DNA from: Gammaproteobacteria bacterium
GTDB taxonomy: Bacteria > Pseudomonadota > Gammaproteobacteria > UBA11654
Assembly: GCA_018672815.1 (NCBI GenBank)
Contig: JABHDX010000038.1
Coordinates: 1-41,239 of the forward strand
DNA length: 41,239 bases
Direction of reading: 5' to 3'
Part shown: piece after piece, positions 16,341 through 24,269 of the stretch
How the letters are laid out: each line of letters opens with the position of its first letter
Position numbering within the stretch: the stretch's first letter is position 1
Notes under the pieces: generated by a model
Told to the model about the DNA's origin: nothing
Database searches by the model: none
What the model saw: the letters and a program-made list of their open reading frames with translations, nothing else
Translations under genes and position numbers: made by a program

Positions 16341-16393
16341 GATAATATAATGATGATATTTTATCATAATGATATATTGATTATCCGATCAAT
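16341..16393. promoter_or_regulatory. Divergent control region between crtZ and the MDR oxidoreductase, with two inverted repeats
   Basis: Two perfect dyads lie in the 116-base divergent spacer. ATGATA at 16353-16358 faces TATCAT at 16362-16367, and ATTGAT at 16376-16381 faces ATCAAT at 16388-16393 across 6 bases. A TATAAT at 16346-16351 could be a -10 element for rightward transcription, but I see no good -35. These could be operators for one regulator controlling both genes; AT-richness makes chance dyads likely too. Confidence 0.35.
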
Positions 16394-16420
16394 AACTTTA
16401 CGACAGGACCAAAAATCATA

Positions 16421-17452
16421 GTGAAAAAGAATAAGAATTGTCAATGGAGAATAGCTAGGAGACCTTCAGGGAATGTAGTGAATGATGATTTTGAATATAG
16501 AGAAGTTGATATACCAAAAATAAAGGATGGCCAAGTTTTACTCAAGACCCTTTATTTGAACCTAGCTCCAGTCATGAGAATGTATATGTCTGGGAAATCT
16601 ATTGCTGGAGAGTCTGCATTAAATATAGGCGACTTGATTCATGGCAGAGGTGTAGCTGAAGTAGTGGAGAGTCGTCATAATGATTATAAAGTAGGAGATA
16701 TATTACAAGGTCAAATGGGTTGGCAAACTTATAAAGTGTCCTCAATTACAAGCAGTGAGAAATTTAGAAAAGTTCCAGATACTGGAATTTCATATTCCAT
16801 TGGTTTGAGTTTATTTGGAATGACTGGATTTTCTGCTTACTTTGGTTTTTTTAATAGTGGCGCTCCCCGCCAAGAAGATACCGTTGTAATTTCTGGTGCT
16901 GCTGGAGGGGTAGGATCAATTGTTGTACAACTAGCTAAGAATCTAGGTTGTCAAGTTATCGGTATTGCGGGAGGTCACGAGAAATGCAGGTTTATAAAAG
17001 ATTTAGGTTGTGATATTGCACTGGATTATAAAAGTGGTGATATTGCTGAAAAGATTAAGGATGCTACCCCTGATGGTATTGATTTATATTTTGACAATGT
17101 TGGTGGTGAAATACTATCAGCTTGTTTGAATAATCTTGCACAAAACTCAAGAGTAGTTTTATGTGGTTCAATATCAGAATATCTCTCTTCTGAACCTTAT
17201 GGACTAAAAAATTATACTAATCTTAGGAAAACTAATTCTACAATGCAGGGTTTTTTTATTTACAACCATATGGATGATCTTGATGAAGCTGAAAAGGAAA
17301 TGAAAGATTGGATTTCTTCAGAAAAAATCAAGCCAGTTGAGTATATATTCAATGGATTTCTTTCCATGCCAGATTCTCTAGCTAGTCTTTATGAAGGAGA
17401 GAATTATGGAGTTGCTTTGTGCCGTGTAGCCCCTGGACCATATGATCATTAA
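16421..17452 (+). CDS. NADP-dependent MDR oxidoreductase (leukotriene B4 dehydrogenase/CurA-like)
   Basis: A 343-residue medium-chain dehydrogenase/reductase without the structural zinc cysteines, of the branch that reduces alpha,beta-unsaturated ketones and aldehydes with NADPH. Visible features: NLAPVMRMYMSG near residue 47, the nucleotide-binding loop VVISGAAGGVGSIVVQLAK near 155-173, GCDIALDYKSGD, and YFDNVGGEILSA near 225. The start is GTG at 16421, since no ATG gives the full N-terminal domain. The last 11 bases overlap the earliest start of the PQQ dehydrogenase downstream, suggesting a two-gene transcript. The physiological substrate is unknown. Confidence 0.85.
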   Translation: MKKNKNCQWRIARRPSGNVVNDDFEYREVDIPKIKDGQVLLKTLYLNLAPVMRMYMSGKSIAGESALNIGDLIHGRGVAEVVESRHNDYKVGDILQGQMGWQTYKVSSITSSEKFRKVPDTGISYSIGLSLFGMTGFSAYFGFFNSGAPRQEDTVVISGAAGGVGSIVVQLAKNLGCQVIGIAGGHEKCRFIKDLGCDIALDYKSGDIAEKIKDATPDGIDLYFDNVGGEILSACLNNLAQNSRVVLCGSISEYLSSEPYGLKNYTNLRKTNSTMQGFFIYNHMDDLDEAEKEMKDWISSEKIKPVEYIFNGFLSMPDSLASLYEGENYGVALCRVAPGPYDH

Positions 17453-19463
17453 AAACATATATACTATGCACATGAAAGTTATCACTTTGATTAAACAAGT
17501 ACCTTTTTTATTGTTAATACTCTTGCTCTTAACCATGCATTCATTAGCCTCAGAAAGTGATTGGATGCAATACGGAGGAGATGAAGGAGGCGGTCGTTAT
17601 TCAGCTTTATCACAAATTAATCGTGATAATGTTGGACAATTAGAAGTTGCTTGGAAGTATAAAACGGGTCATTTGGATGGTGTGCCAGAAAAACTTTCTT
17701 TTTTGAAAAAAATGGTGGGGTTTCAGGTGACACCTATTATGCTTCCTGATGATGTAGGAGGCTTACTAATTTTATGCACACCTTTCAATGAAATTATTGC
17801 TCTTGATCCTAATAATGGAACAAAGCAATGGTCCTATGATCCTAAGATTGATTTAAGACCATTTGCAGGTCGCTTCAGTTGCAGAGGCTTGGCTCAATGG
17901 AGAAATCCAGATCTACAACTGTCAGAGGTATGTGCTCATAGTCTTTTTTTGGCTGCTAATGATAAGAGATTAATAGCAGTCGATGCGAAAACAGGCATAC
18001 CTTGTCCAAAATTTGGAGAGGAAGGTATTGTTGATGTTACACCAATTATAAAAACTTTAGAACCAACAAACCAGATTAGGGCGATGCAGTTAAAATCACC
18101 TCCAGCAGTTGTTAATGGAGTGGTGATTATCGGTGGTACAGGCAATAAGTTCAAAGATGCTAGTTCAGTCAATGGGGCAGTTCGTGGTTTTAGTGCTATT
18201 GATGGATCTTTTTTATGGGCTTTTGATACATTGATACGTGATGTTACGAATCCCGAGTCTCTCCCATATAATGTAGGGGGTGCAAATGTATGGACGACTA
18301 TGTCTGTTGATAGTGATAGAGATTTAGTATTCGTGCCTACTGCAAGCGCATCTCCAAATTTTTATGGTGGTTTACGCCCTGGAGATAATCGTTATGCTAA
18401 TTCTGTTCTAGCAATTAAAGCATCAACCGGAGAATTAGTCTGGCATTACCAAACGATTCATCACGATATATGGGATTGGGATTTACCTACTCATCCGCTC
18501 TTAGTAGATATCACTACAAAAAAGGGAAAGGAGCCTATTGTTATTCAGTTAGGTAAAACTGGCATGGTCTATACTTTTCATCGTGAAACGGGTGAACCTT
18601 ATTTTGAGATAGAAGAAAGATCCGTTTCAACTGATGGTATTTTAGGAGATCAGTTATCGCCAACCCAACCATTTCCTGTGAAACCACCTCCACTGATAAG
18701 ACAGGGAATTACTCCGGATGATGCATGGGGTGTTACGCCTATAGAAAGAGAAGGTTGCCGCGAGAAAATTGCTGGGGCTAGATATGGAGAAATGTTCACC
18801 CCTATGTCTACGAAAGGCACAATTATGTACCCACAAGTTGGAGGCGGAGCTAATTGGGGAGGTGGTTCATTTGACTCAGAGAGAAATATACTAGTTGTTC
18901 CTGTAGCAGAGGTTCCTTTTTACGTTCGTTTGATTCCACAAGAGAATATAGACAAGAAATTAGCTAAGTCACCAATGGCTGGAAATCCAATGGGACCACC
19001 AGGATTAATTAAAGGAACTGAATATGGCTTAGAGCAGGCTCCATTACTTTCACCTTTATATACGCCATGTACAAAGCCCCCATGGTCTTCGTTAGTTGCA
19101 GTCGATATGATCGAAGGTAAAATTTTATGGAAAAAACCTTTTGGAAAAATAGACAAGCTTAGTCCATTACCAATCGGCTTTGAATGGGGAACACCATTTG
19201 CAGGTGGAGCTATTACTACTGCAGGAGGATTAATTTTTATTGGAGCCACAGCTGATGAACGATTCAGAGCATTTGATATTGAAACAGGTGAAAAACTTCT
19301 AGAATTGAAAGCGTCAACTTCTGCTATGGCTACTCCAATGACTTACATGGCTAATGGAAGACAATATGTAGTGATTGCTACGGGCGGGCATATGTGGAAT
19401 TACAGAGATGGTATCAGTGATGAAATTATTGCTTATGCCTTGCCAAAAAATTTAATCCAATAA
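17442..19463 (+). CDS. PQQ-dependent dehydrogenase, membrane-type glucose dehydrogenase-like propeller
   Basis: An exported eight-bladed quinoprotein of about 670 residues, related to the catalytic domain of membrane glucose dehydrogenase (Gcd) but lacking its five N-terminal membrane spans. The mature protein opens with SDWMQYGGDEGGGRYSALSQI and NRDNVGQLEVAWKYKTGH, a family signature. WHYQTIHHDIWDWDLPTHP near residue 340 and GANWGGGSFDSERN near 468 follow. The frame is open from ATG 17442, overlapping the upstream stop. The ATG at 17472 gives a cleaner signal peptide (MKVITLIKQV followed by a leucine-rich core ending in SLAS), so the true start may be 30 bases later. Substrate could be a sugar or alcohol; electrons would go to ubiquinone or a cytochrome. 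Confidence 0.87.
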   Translation: MIIKNIYTMHMKVITLIKQVPFLLLILLLLTMHSLASESDWMQYGGDEGGGRYSALSQINRDNVGQLEVAWKYKTGHLDGVPEKLSFLKKMVGFQVTPIMLPDDVGGLLILCTPFNEIIALDPNNGTKQWSYDPKIDLRPFAGRFSCRGLAQWRNPDLQLSEVCAHSLFLAANDKRLIAVDAKTGIPCPKFGEEGIVDVTPIIKTLEPTNQIRAMQLKSPPAVVNGVVIIGGTGNKFKDASSVNGAVRGFSAIDGSFLWAFDTLIRDVTNPESLPYNVGGANVWTTMSVDSDRDLVFVPTASASPNFYGGLRPGDNRYANSVLAIKASTGELVWHYQTIHHDIWDWDLPTHPLLVDITTKKGKEPIVIQLGKTGMVYTFHRETGEPYFEIEERSVSTDGILGDQLSPTQPFPVKPPPLIRQGITPDDAWGVTPIEREGCREKIAGARYGEMFTPMSTKGTIMYPQVGGGANWGGGSFDSERNILVVPVAEVPFYVRLIPQENIDKKLAKSPMAGNPMGPPGLIKGTEYGLEQAPLLSPLYTPCTKPPWSSLVAVDMIEGKILWKKPFGKIDKLSPLPIGFEWGTPFAGGAITTAGGLIFIGATADERFRAFDIETGEKLLELKASTSAMATPMTYMANGRQYVVIATGGHMWNYRDGISDEIIAYALPKNLIQ

Positions 19464-20315
19464 ATCGACAGCATCTAGTGTTGCATCAGGATCAAGAAAG
19501 TCTAAACCTGCCTCTTTTACTTTTTGATTGGATACATTTTTTGGGCCGGGGCTGAGATTTAACCATTCTACATGGTCTAATTTCTCCCGATCGCATACGG
19601 AGGCAAAGAACTCTGATTTAGTTATTTTTACTTCGTTAAAAAGGTTATAAAGTCCATTGAGTTTTTTATTTATTGCAAGCTCAATTGCTTTAATAACATC
19701 ATCTCGATGGATAATCATTGCATCTGATTGGCCATCAAAAGGGACTTTCTGTCCAGATATCTGTTTTAATTGATTTTTCCATTCTCTTCCAGGTCCATGT
19801 ATCGTGCCCGTTCTGAATATACAGCTCTGAATAGCAGGGTTTTGAATATTATTTAGTAATTCTTCTGTTTCGATATAGACTTTTTGGAATGGGTTTAAGG
19901 GGTTTGCTTTTGTCTCTTCTGTGATTTCTGATTCATTGTTTCCATCTCCATAGGCGTTTAATGAACTAGTAAAAATTATACGACTCAACGTTTTATTCGA
20001 TTTACATACAGCAACAATACTTTCAGCAGTACCTACATAGGAATCTCTATAGAGATCAGGGTCCATTACTGTTTTACCATCTCGTTCAACCATGCCCCCA
20101 GCAACTGTCAAAATCAGAATATCTTGATTTTCCAATAGTTCTTCCATCTTTTTTTGATCACTTCCATACATGACAATCACTTTATCTGAAACAGTTTCCA
20201 ATTCTTGTTTTCTAGATTCTTTAGTGGTAGTGACTGTGATGTTATGCCCTAAATTTCTGAAATGACGACATGCTGCAAAACCCGTGTAAGCAGCTCCTAA
20301 TATTGCAATATTCAT
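19452..20315 (-). CDS. NAD(P)-dependent epimerase/dehydratase-family protein (atypical extended SDR)
   Basis: A 287-residue Rossmann-fold protein. The nucleotide-binding motif is NIAILGAAYTGFAACRHF at residues 2-19, and FTSSLNAYGDG near 115-125 supplies the beta-strand and Ser region. Unlike classic extended SDRs, I do not see a clear YxxxK: the segment YIETEELL near 147 lacks the lysine, as in the YeeZ-like atypical group. It could be a nucleotide-binding protein with altered catalysis. Its 3' end overlaps the PQQ dehydrogenase by 12 bases, tail to tail. It lies 10 bases downstream of the serine hydrolase at 20326-21531 and is probably co-transcribed with it. Confidence 0.75.
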   Translation of the reverse strand: MNIAILGAAYTGFAACRHFRNLGHNITVTTTKESRKQELETVSDKVIVMYGSDQKKMEELLENQDILILTVAGGMVERDGKTVMDPDLYRDSYVGTAESIVAVCKSNKTLSRIIFTSSLNAYGDGNNESEITEETKANPLNPFQKVYIETEELLNNIQNPAIQSCIFRTGTIHGPGREWKNQLKQISGQKVPFDGQSDAMIIHRDDVIKAIELAINKKLNGLYNLFNEVKITKSEFFASVCDREKLDHVEWLNLSPGPKNVSNQKVKEAGLDFLDPDATLDAVDLLD

Positions 20316-20325
20316 GTCTTATTTC

Positions 20326-21531
20326 TTATTTATTATTTAGGGCTTCAAGAATGATATTAGGCAGTCGTGAATCATCCCATTCTGAATCTTGGCTTCCAGT
20401 TCTTAGAATCACTAATGATTCTGAAGGAATCATATATATTCGTTGTTTTCCCAAACCGTCCATGAAGAAAAGATCATCTGCTTTAAAAGCCTCACTATGA
20501 ATATTTGCAAAGGTTTCCATTCTTGAGTCATATGGCCTTTTTGGCTCAAAATTATTGCCCAGCCAGATTTGCATACCATAATTAATATTTGTCTTAGAGG
20601 GCTTGGTCATTTGATCAACCCATCCAGATGGAAGTATCTCTTTTCCTTGGAATATTCCCTTATTTAATAACATTTCACCCAATCTAATCATGTCACCAAC
20701 AGTGGTCCACATACAGCAATCTGTATGCACCATGCCTCCTGGATTATCTACGAAAAAATAAGCATCTTTTGCTCCCAAAGGTTTCCAAATTTTTTCAGAG
20801 AAGTACTCACTATACCTTTGACCTGTTGCTCTCTCGATGATAATTCCTAGCATTTGACTATTAGGATTTACATGAGAAAAAACTGTACCAGGAGGGCTAT
20901 CACTTGAGACATTGATGTTTGCAGATGTTATATCCAAACCCATTATTCTTTGGATTCTTTGAGAGCTAGGTGAAAAATCATAATCTTCTTTTAGTCCTCC
21001 AGCCATATTGAGAAGGTTTCTTATGGTGATTGATTCTTTTTCCGTTTCTTGCCATTCATTAATGAAGACTGAAGCTGAAACATCCACTGATTCTATAAAC
21101 CCATCTTCAATGGCATGACCCATAAGAATTCCATTCATAGTTTTAGTTAATGAATGCAGTCCAAAAAGTGAATCAAAATTAGTATCATTCCAATAGTTTT
21201 CAAAAACAATTTTCCCTTTGTGTTGTATCACTAAACTATTGCTATTATGTGACTCTGCATAATCACTAGCTTTTTGAAAAGCCTCTAGAGGTATCTCACT
21301 TTTATTAGAATCAAGGGTTTCAAGAGGGTTTGTATAATCTCCTTTAGTCATTTCTAGGGGTTGATACCAAGAAAGTCTTGGATTGAGTGGATTACCTAGG
21401 AGTGAAGTTGTCCATCGCTCCCAAAATAAACCATAAAAGCCCAAAGCAGCAGGAATAAATCCTGAAATGATACTTACTAATAGAATGATGCCAAACCATT
21501 TAAATGTTTTTTTGAAGATTAATTTAATCAT
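20326..21531 (-). CDS. Class C beta-lactamase-fold serine hydrolase, membrane-anchored
   Basis: A 401-residue member of the beta-lactamase class C/esterase EstB/6-aminohexanoate-dimer hydrolase superfamily. An N-terminal hydrophobic segment (residues 12-32) anchors or exports it to the periplasm. The nucleophile motif is S127-L-T-K130. The usual second motif Y-x-N appears to be H220-V-N222, so the catalytic tyrosine is replaced by histidine if this alignment is right. Aligning FSHVNPNSQMLG with FAYNGVNPQNLG of the paralogue at 24270-25439 supports that. It probably cleaves an ester or amide rather than beta-lactams. It heads a minus-strand pair with the SDR at 19452. Family call secure; substrate unknown. 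Confidence 0.85.
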   Translation of the reverse strand: MIKLIFKKTFKWFGIILLVSIISGFIPAALGFYGLFWERWTTSLLGNPLNPRLSWYQPLEMTKGDYTNPLETLDSNKSEIPLEAFQKASDYAESHNSNSLVIQHKGKIVFENYWNDTNFDSLFGLHSLTKTMNGILMGHAIEDGFIESVDVSASVFINEWQETEKESITIRNLLNMAGGLKEDYDFSPSSQRIQRIMGLDITSANINVSSDSPPGTVFSHVNPNSQMLGIIIERATGQRYSEYFSEKIWKPLGAKDAYFFVDNPGGMVHTDCCMWTTVGDMIRLGEMLLNKGIFQGKEILPSGWVDQMTKPSKTNINYGMQIWLGNNFEPKRPYDSRMETFANIHSEAFKADDLFFMDGLGKQRIYMIPSESLVILRTGSQDSEWDDSRLPNIILEALNNK

Positions 21532-21556
21532 TGACTACCCCTACTGATAAAAATCT

Positions 21557-22021
21557 TTATTCGCTACTTGGATAAAACCAGTCAGGTCCAACACAAGGCG
21601 TATTGATTTTTACTGAAAATAATGAATTAGTTGTTGGGAAGCTTTCATTGACATCTACACCAGCAAGATCAATTCTAGATGCTGGCGTGCATAGTATTCC
21701 ATCTTCATCAAGATCTATCCAAGCATAGACTACTAAGCCAGTATTACCCAATGAATCATAACCGAAGGTGTGGCTAAAACTTGTATCATTTGAGGTAAAG
21801 GATTCAATCTCATATAGAGGGTGTTCTTGGAACCCAATTCCTGAGATTGCATGAAAAATACTAAAATTAATTTTACTGAAGCTTAAATTCGAATCAATGA
21901 CTACTTCACCGGAGATGGTAATTTCATCTTTGATCAATTCCGAATCCATATTATTACAGGATTGCATTCCAATACCAATCAATGCAATTAAGACCAAACA
22001 AATTGTAATTTTTTTTAACAT
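21557..22021 (-). CDS. Putative lipoprotein, function unknown
   Basis: A 154-residue protein with a lipoprotein signal: a basic start (MLKKITICLV), a hydrophobic core, and GMQSC, giving lipidation at C22. The mature part is hydrophilic and probably all-beta, with a segment AWIDLDEDGILC that resembles the D-x-D-x-D-G calcium-binding loops found in some secreted proteins. Two later cysteines (in GILCTP and NTPCVG) could form a disulfide. I do not recognise a family. It lies 25 bases upstream of the serine hydrolase on the same strand and is divergent from the alpha/beta hydrolase lipoprotein at 22081, so it may belong to the same periplasmic hydrolase operon. Confidence 0.65.
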   Translation of the reverse strand: MLKKITICLVLIALIGIGMQSCNNMDSELIKDEITISGEVVIDSNLSFSKINFSIFHAISGIGFQEHPLYEIESFTSNDTSFSHTFGYDSLGNTGLVVYAWIDLDEDGILCTPASRIDLAGVDVNESFPTTNSLFSVKINTPCVGPDWFYPSSE

Positions 22022-22080
22022 CCTATTATATTGTAATAAATTTAGACGATGAAGTTCAAAAATATGTTTATAATTTAATA

Positions 22081-23094
22081 ATGGCTGTATTCAAGAAACT
22101 GGTTTCATCAAATCAATTATTGGTATTAATCACACTCATTTGCATACAATCTTGTAGTCTTTTTAAAACAGATTTCAATTTTTTTAACCCTCAGTTTGAA
22201 GTTAAAACAATGGATAATCTGTTCTTAGATTTTAAAAAACTCAATAAGCAATTACCCATACGAATTTCTTATCCAGCGACAACAGGTAATCTACCCGTCA
22301 TTGTTTTCTCTCATGGTAATGGCTCAAAAGGCGATATGTATCAAGGTTTTACTGATTATTGGGCCAGTCATGGCTATGTAGTAATTCAGCCGACCCATAT
22401 TGATTCAACTTCTCTTGGCTTTGTGACCAAGCGCGATAATATGCGAGAAATGTATAAGCAGATGCTTAATGTAACTGATACTCGAAGACAAGATATGAGT
22501 TTCATTATTGATTCATTGGATTTAATAGAAGAAATGATCCCTGATTTAAAAAATCGATTGGATAGATCAAAATTAATTGCAGCAGGGCATTCAATGGGAG
22601 CAGCTACAGCGATGCTTGTTTCAGGAATGAAATTGGTAAATCCAATGGATGGAACTGAAGAAAGTTCAGAGGAAAATAGGTTCAAAGCATTATTGATGAT
22701 CAGTGACCCTGGAACAATGACATTAATGCCAAAAGATCCTTGGAAAGGAGTTAGAATTCCTACATTAATTTCTACAGGCACTGAAGATTTTAGTGATGTT
22801 GGCTCAACACGAATGAAGTCACCATTTAAGTATGAAGTACCATTATCTCTTAAACGTTCTTTTGCGCCCCATCATTACCTCCTAATAGATAAAGCTGACC
22901 ACTATCTAGGAGGCCTAATTTGTAGAATTGATGTTCCAGGACCTCCTCAATATGAGGCATTAGATATAGCTGCTAAATCAAGTGTTGTTTTTTTGAATGC
23001 TTATATAAAGAATGATAGGAATGCATTGATCTCAATGAAATTTGGAGATATGAAAAAAGCTACTAATGACAAAGCATCTCTGACTTTGAAATGA
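22081..23094 (+). CDS. Alpha/beta hydrolase lipoprotein (PAF-acetylhydrolase/dienelactone hydrolase-like)
   Basis: A 337-residue secreted hydrolase. The signal ends in ICIQSC, predicting lipidation at C25. The fold is marked by the oxyanion-side segment VIVFSHGNGSKGDMYQGF near residues 73-90 and the nucleophile elbow AAGHSMGAA with S171; TLISTGTEDF carries the probable acid residue, and KADHYLGG the catalytic histidine. This layout matches platelet-activating-factor acetylhydrolase-like and other periplasmic esterases. It starts 59 bases from the divergent lipoprotein gene at 22021. Likely role: ester hydrolysis at the cell envelope; the natural substrate cannot be named. Confidence 0.83.
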   Translation: MAVFKKLVSSNQLLVLITLICIQSCSLFKTDFNFFNPQFEVKTMDNLFLDFKKLNKQLPIRISYPATTGNLPVIVFSHGNGSKGDMYQGFTDYWASHGYVVIQPTHIDSTSLGFVTKRDNMREMYKQMLNVTDTRRQDMSFIIDSLDLIEEMIPDLKNRLDRSKLIAAGHSMGAATAMLVSGMKLVNPMDGTEESSEENRFKALLMISDPGTMTLMPKDPWKGVRIPTLISTGTEDFSDVGSTRMKSPFKYEVPLSLKRSFAPHHYLLIDKADHYLGGLICRIDVPGPPQYEALDIAAKSSVVFLNAYIKNDRNALISMKFGDMKKATNDKASLTLK

Positions 23095-23126
23095 ATTTTT
23101 CTTATTCTAATTTTGTGTATTTTTAA

Positions 23127-24146
23127 TTAGAGACCAAATAAAGATTCAAAATTCTTTCCTAATAGTAATTCCATTTCTTTATTTGTGTAATTTACTTCTT
23201 GCATTGCATCACCAAAACGATTTAAGTGACTTTTTGTATAGCCAGGAAACTGAGGCCCATCTGAGCCATAAATCACTCTGTCTATCAAATTATTTTCCTT
23301 AATAATTGAGAGATATTGGGGAAGTACATCTTCAGCTTTTCTTGCTCCCAATGCACCAGGTTCAAGATAAACATTTTCATATTTCTTAACCAATTCAATA
23401 CATGAATCTAAATATGTAAGTGCAATATTATAGCTATCATAACCAGAGTGACCGAGGATAAATTTTGTTTGAGGGTATTTTTTTATTGATTCTTCCAAAT
23501 AGAGTGGATCCACATAAGGCGGCTCTCTTCTAGTATATGGGTTAGGGCTTGTACCTGTATGAATATATACGGGTTTACTCAATCTACCGGCTATCTCATA
23601 AATCCCATCAAACCTTTTGTCATCAAGTCTCATTTGTTGATGAGCATGAGCAAGTTTTATACCGTAAGAATTATATTTTACTAGATCATCTTCCAACTTC
23701 TTAAGCTCTATATCTCGATTAATATTCCAATAGTCAGTTCGGATACTATAGAAGCCAAACATTCTCTCTGGATGATTCTTAATTTGCTCGTAAAGAAATT
23801 CATTGGATGCATTACCTGTAGTATCTGGACTGTAAACAGCAAAAACTCCGGCTTTTTTAATCCCAGCATTATCCAATTGTTTTAAAATACCTTCAGAGGT
23901 TAATCCATTTCCTAATAAAGAGCTCATTAAGAACTTCAATGGTTTTGGTACTCTTTCTGAGTATCTTTCCTTATAGGGTTCTGTGAGTGCATCCCAAGTT
24001 CCGGTGTGAAGATGCATATCAATTACATCAATTGTATTGCCATTAACAACAAGACCATAAACTGGTTCATCATTTTCATTGAAATAATTGATAGTTGCGA
24101 ATGCAATAATTATTACTATAGAAATTTTTATAAGATTTTTTTTCAT
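23127..24146 (-). CDS. Membrane-anchored amidohydrolase (amidohydrolase_2 family)
   Basis: A 339-residue TIM-barrel metal-dependent hydrolase of the amidohydrolase-related (amidohydrolase_2) group, which contains decarboxylases such as ACMSD and also hydrolases. Metal-ligand motifs are visible: VIDMHLHTG (H45, H47), VYIHTGTSP, FILGHSGYD, and VIYGSDGPQFPG near residues 290-301. An N-terminal hydrophobic segment (residues 7-20) suggests a periplasmic, membrane-tethered location, less usual for this family. It lies 34 bases after a short minus-strand frame at 24180-24260 and downstream of a serine hydrolase, so the three may form one transcript. Confidence 0.82.
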   Translation of the reverse strand: MKKNLIKISIVIIIAFATINYFNENDEPVYGLVVNGNTIDVIDMHLHTGTWDALTEPYKERYSERVPKPLKFLMSSLLGNGLTSEGILKQLDNAGIKKAGVFAVYSPDTTGNASNEFLYEQIKNHPERMFGFYSIRTDYWNINRDIELKKLEDDLVKYNSYGIKLAHAHQQMRLDDKRFDGIYEIAGRLSKPVYIHTGTSPNPYTRREPPYVDPLYLEESIKKYPQTKFILGHSGYDSYNIALTYLDSCIELVKKYENVYLEPGALGARKAEDVLPQYLSIIKENNLIDRVIYGSDGPQFPGYTKSHLNRFGDAMQEVNYTNKEMELLLGKNFESLFGL

Positions 24147-24179
24147 ATATATTCAGTTTCTAATAAATTTCATAAGAAT

Positions 24180-24260
24180 TCAAAAAAACCCGATAGCCCA
24201 ACTAATACCTAAAATAATAATAATCCATTTTAAAACCTTTTTTAATAGGAATTTAATCAT
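24180..24260 (-). pseudogene. 26-codon remnant resembling the N-terminal anchor of the serine hydrolase family, or a small membrane peptide
   Basis: A complete short frame, ATG at 24258-24260 to TGA at 24180-24182, encodes a basic start (MIKFLLKKVLKW) and a hydrophobic span ending ISWAIGFF. Compared with the first 26 residues of the serine hydrolase at 21531 (MIKLIFKKTFKW, then IILLVSIISGF), about half the positions are identical, including MIK, KK, KW, IIL, S and GF. It sits between the second serine hydrolase and the amidohydrolase. This suggests a decayed third paralogue of which only the anchor survives. A functional small membrane peptide is the alternative. Confidence 0.45.
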
Positions 24261-24269
24261 AGAGTATTT

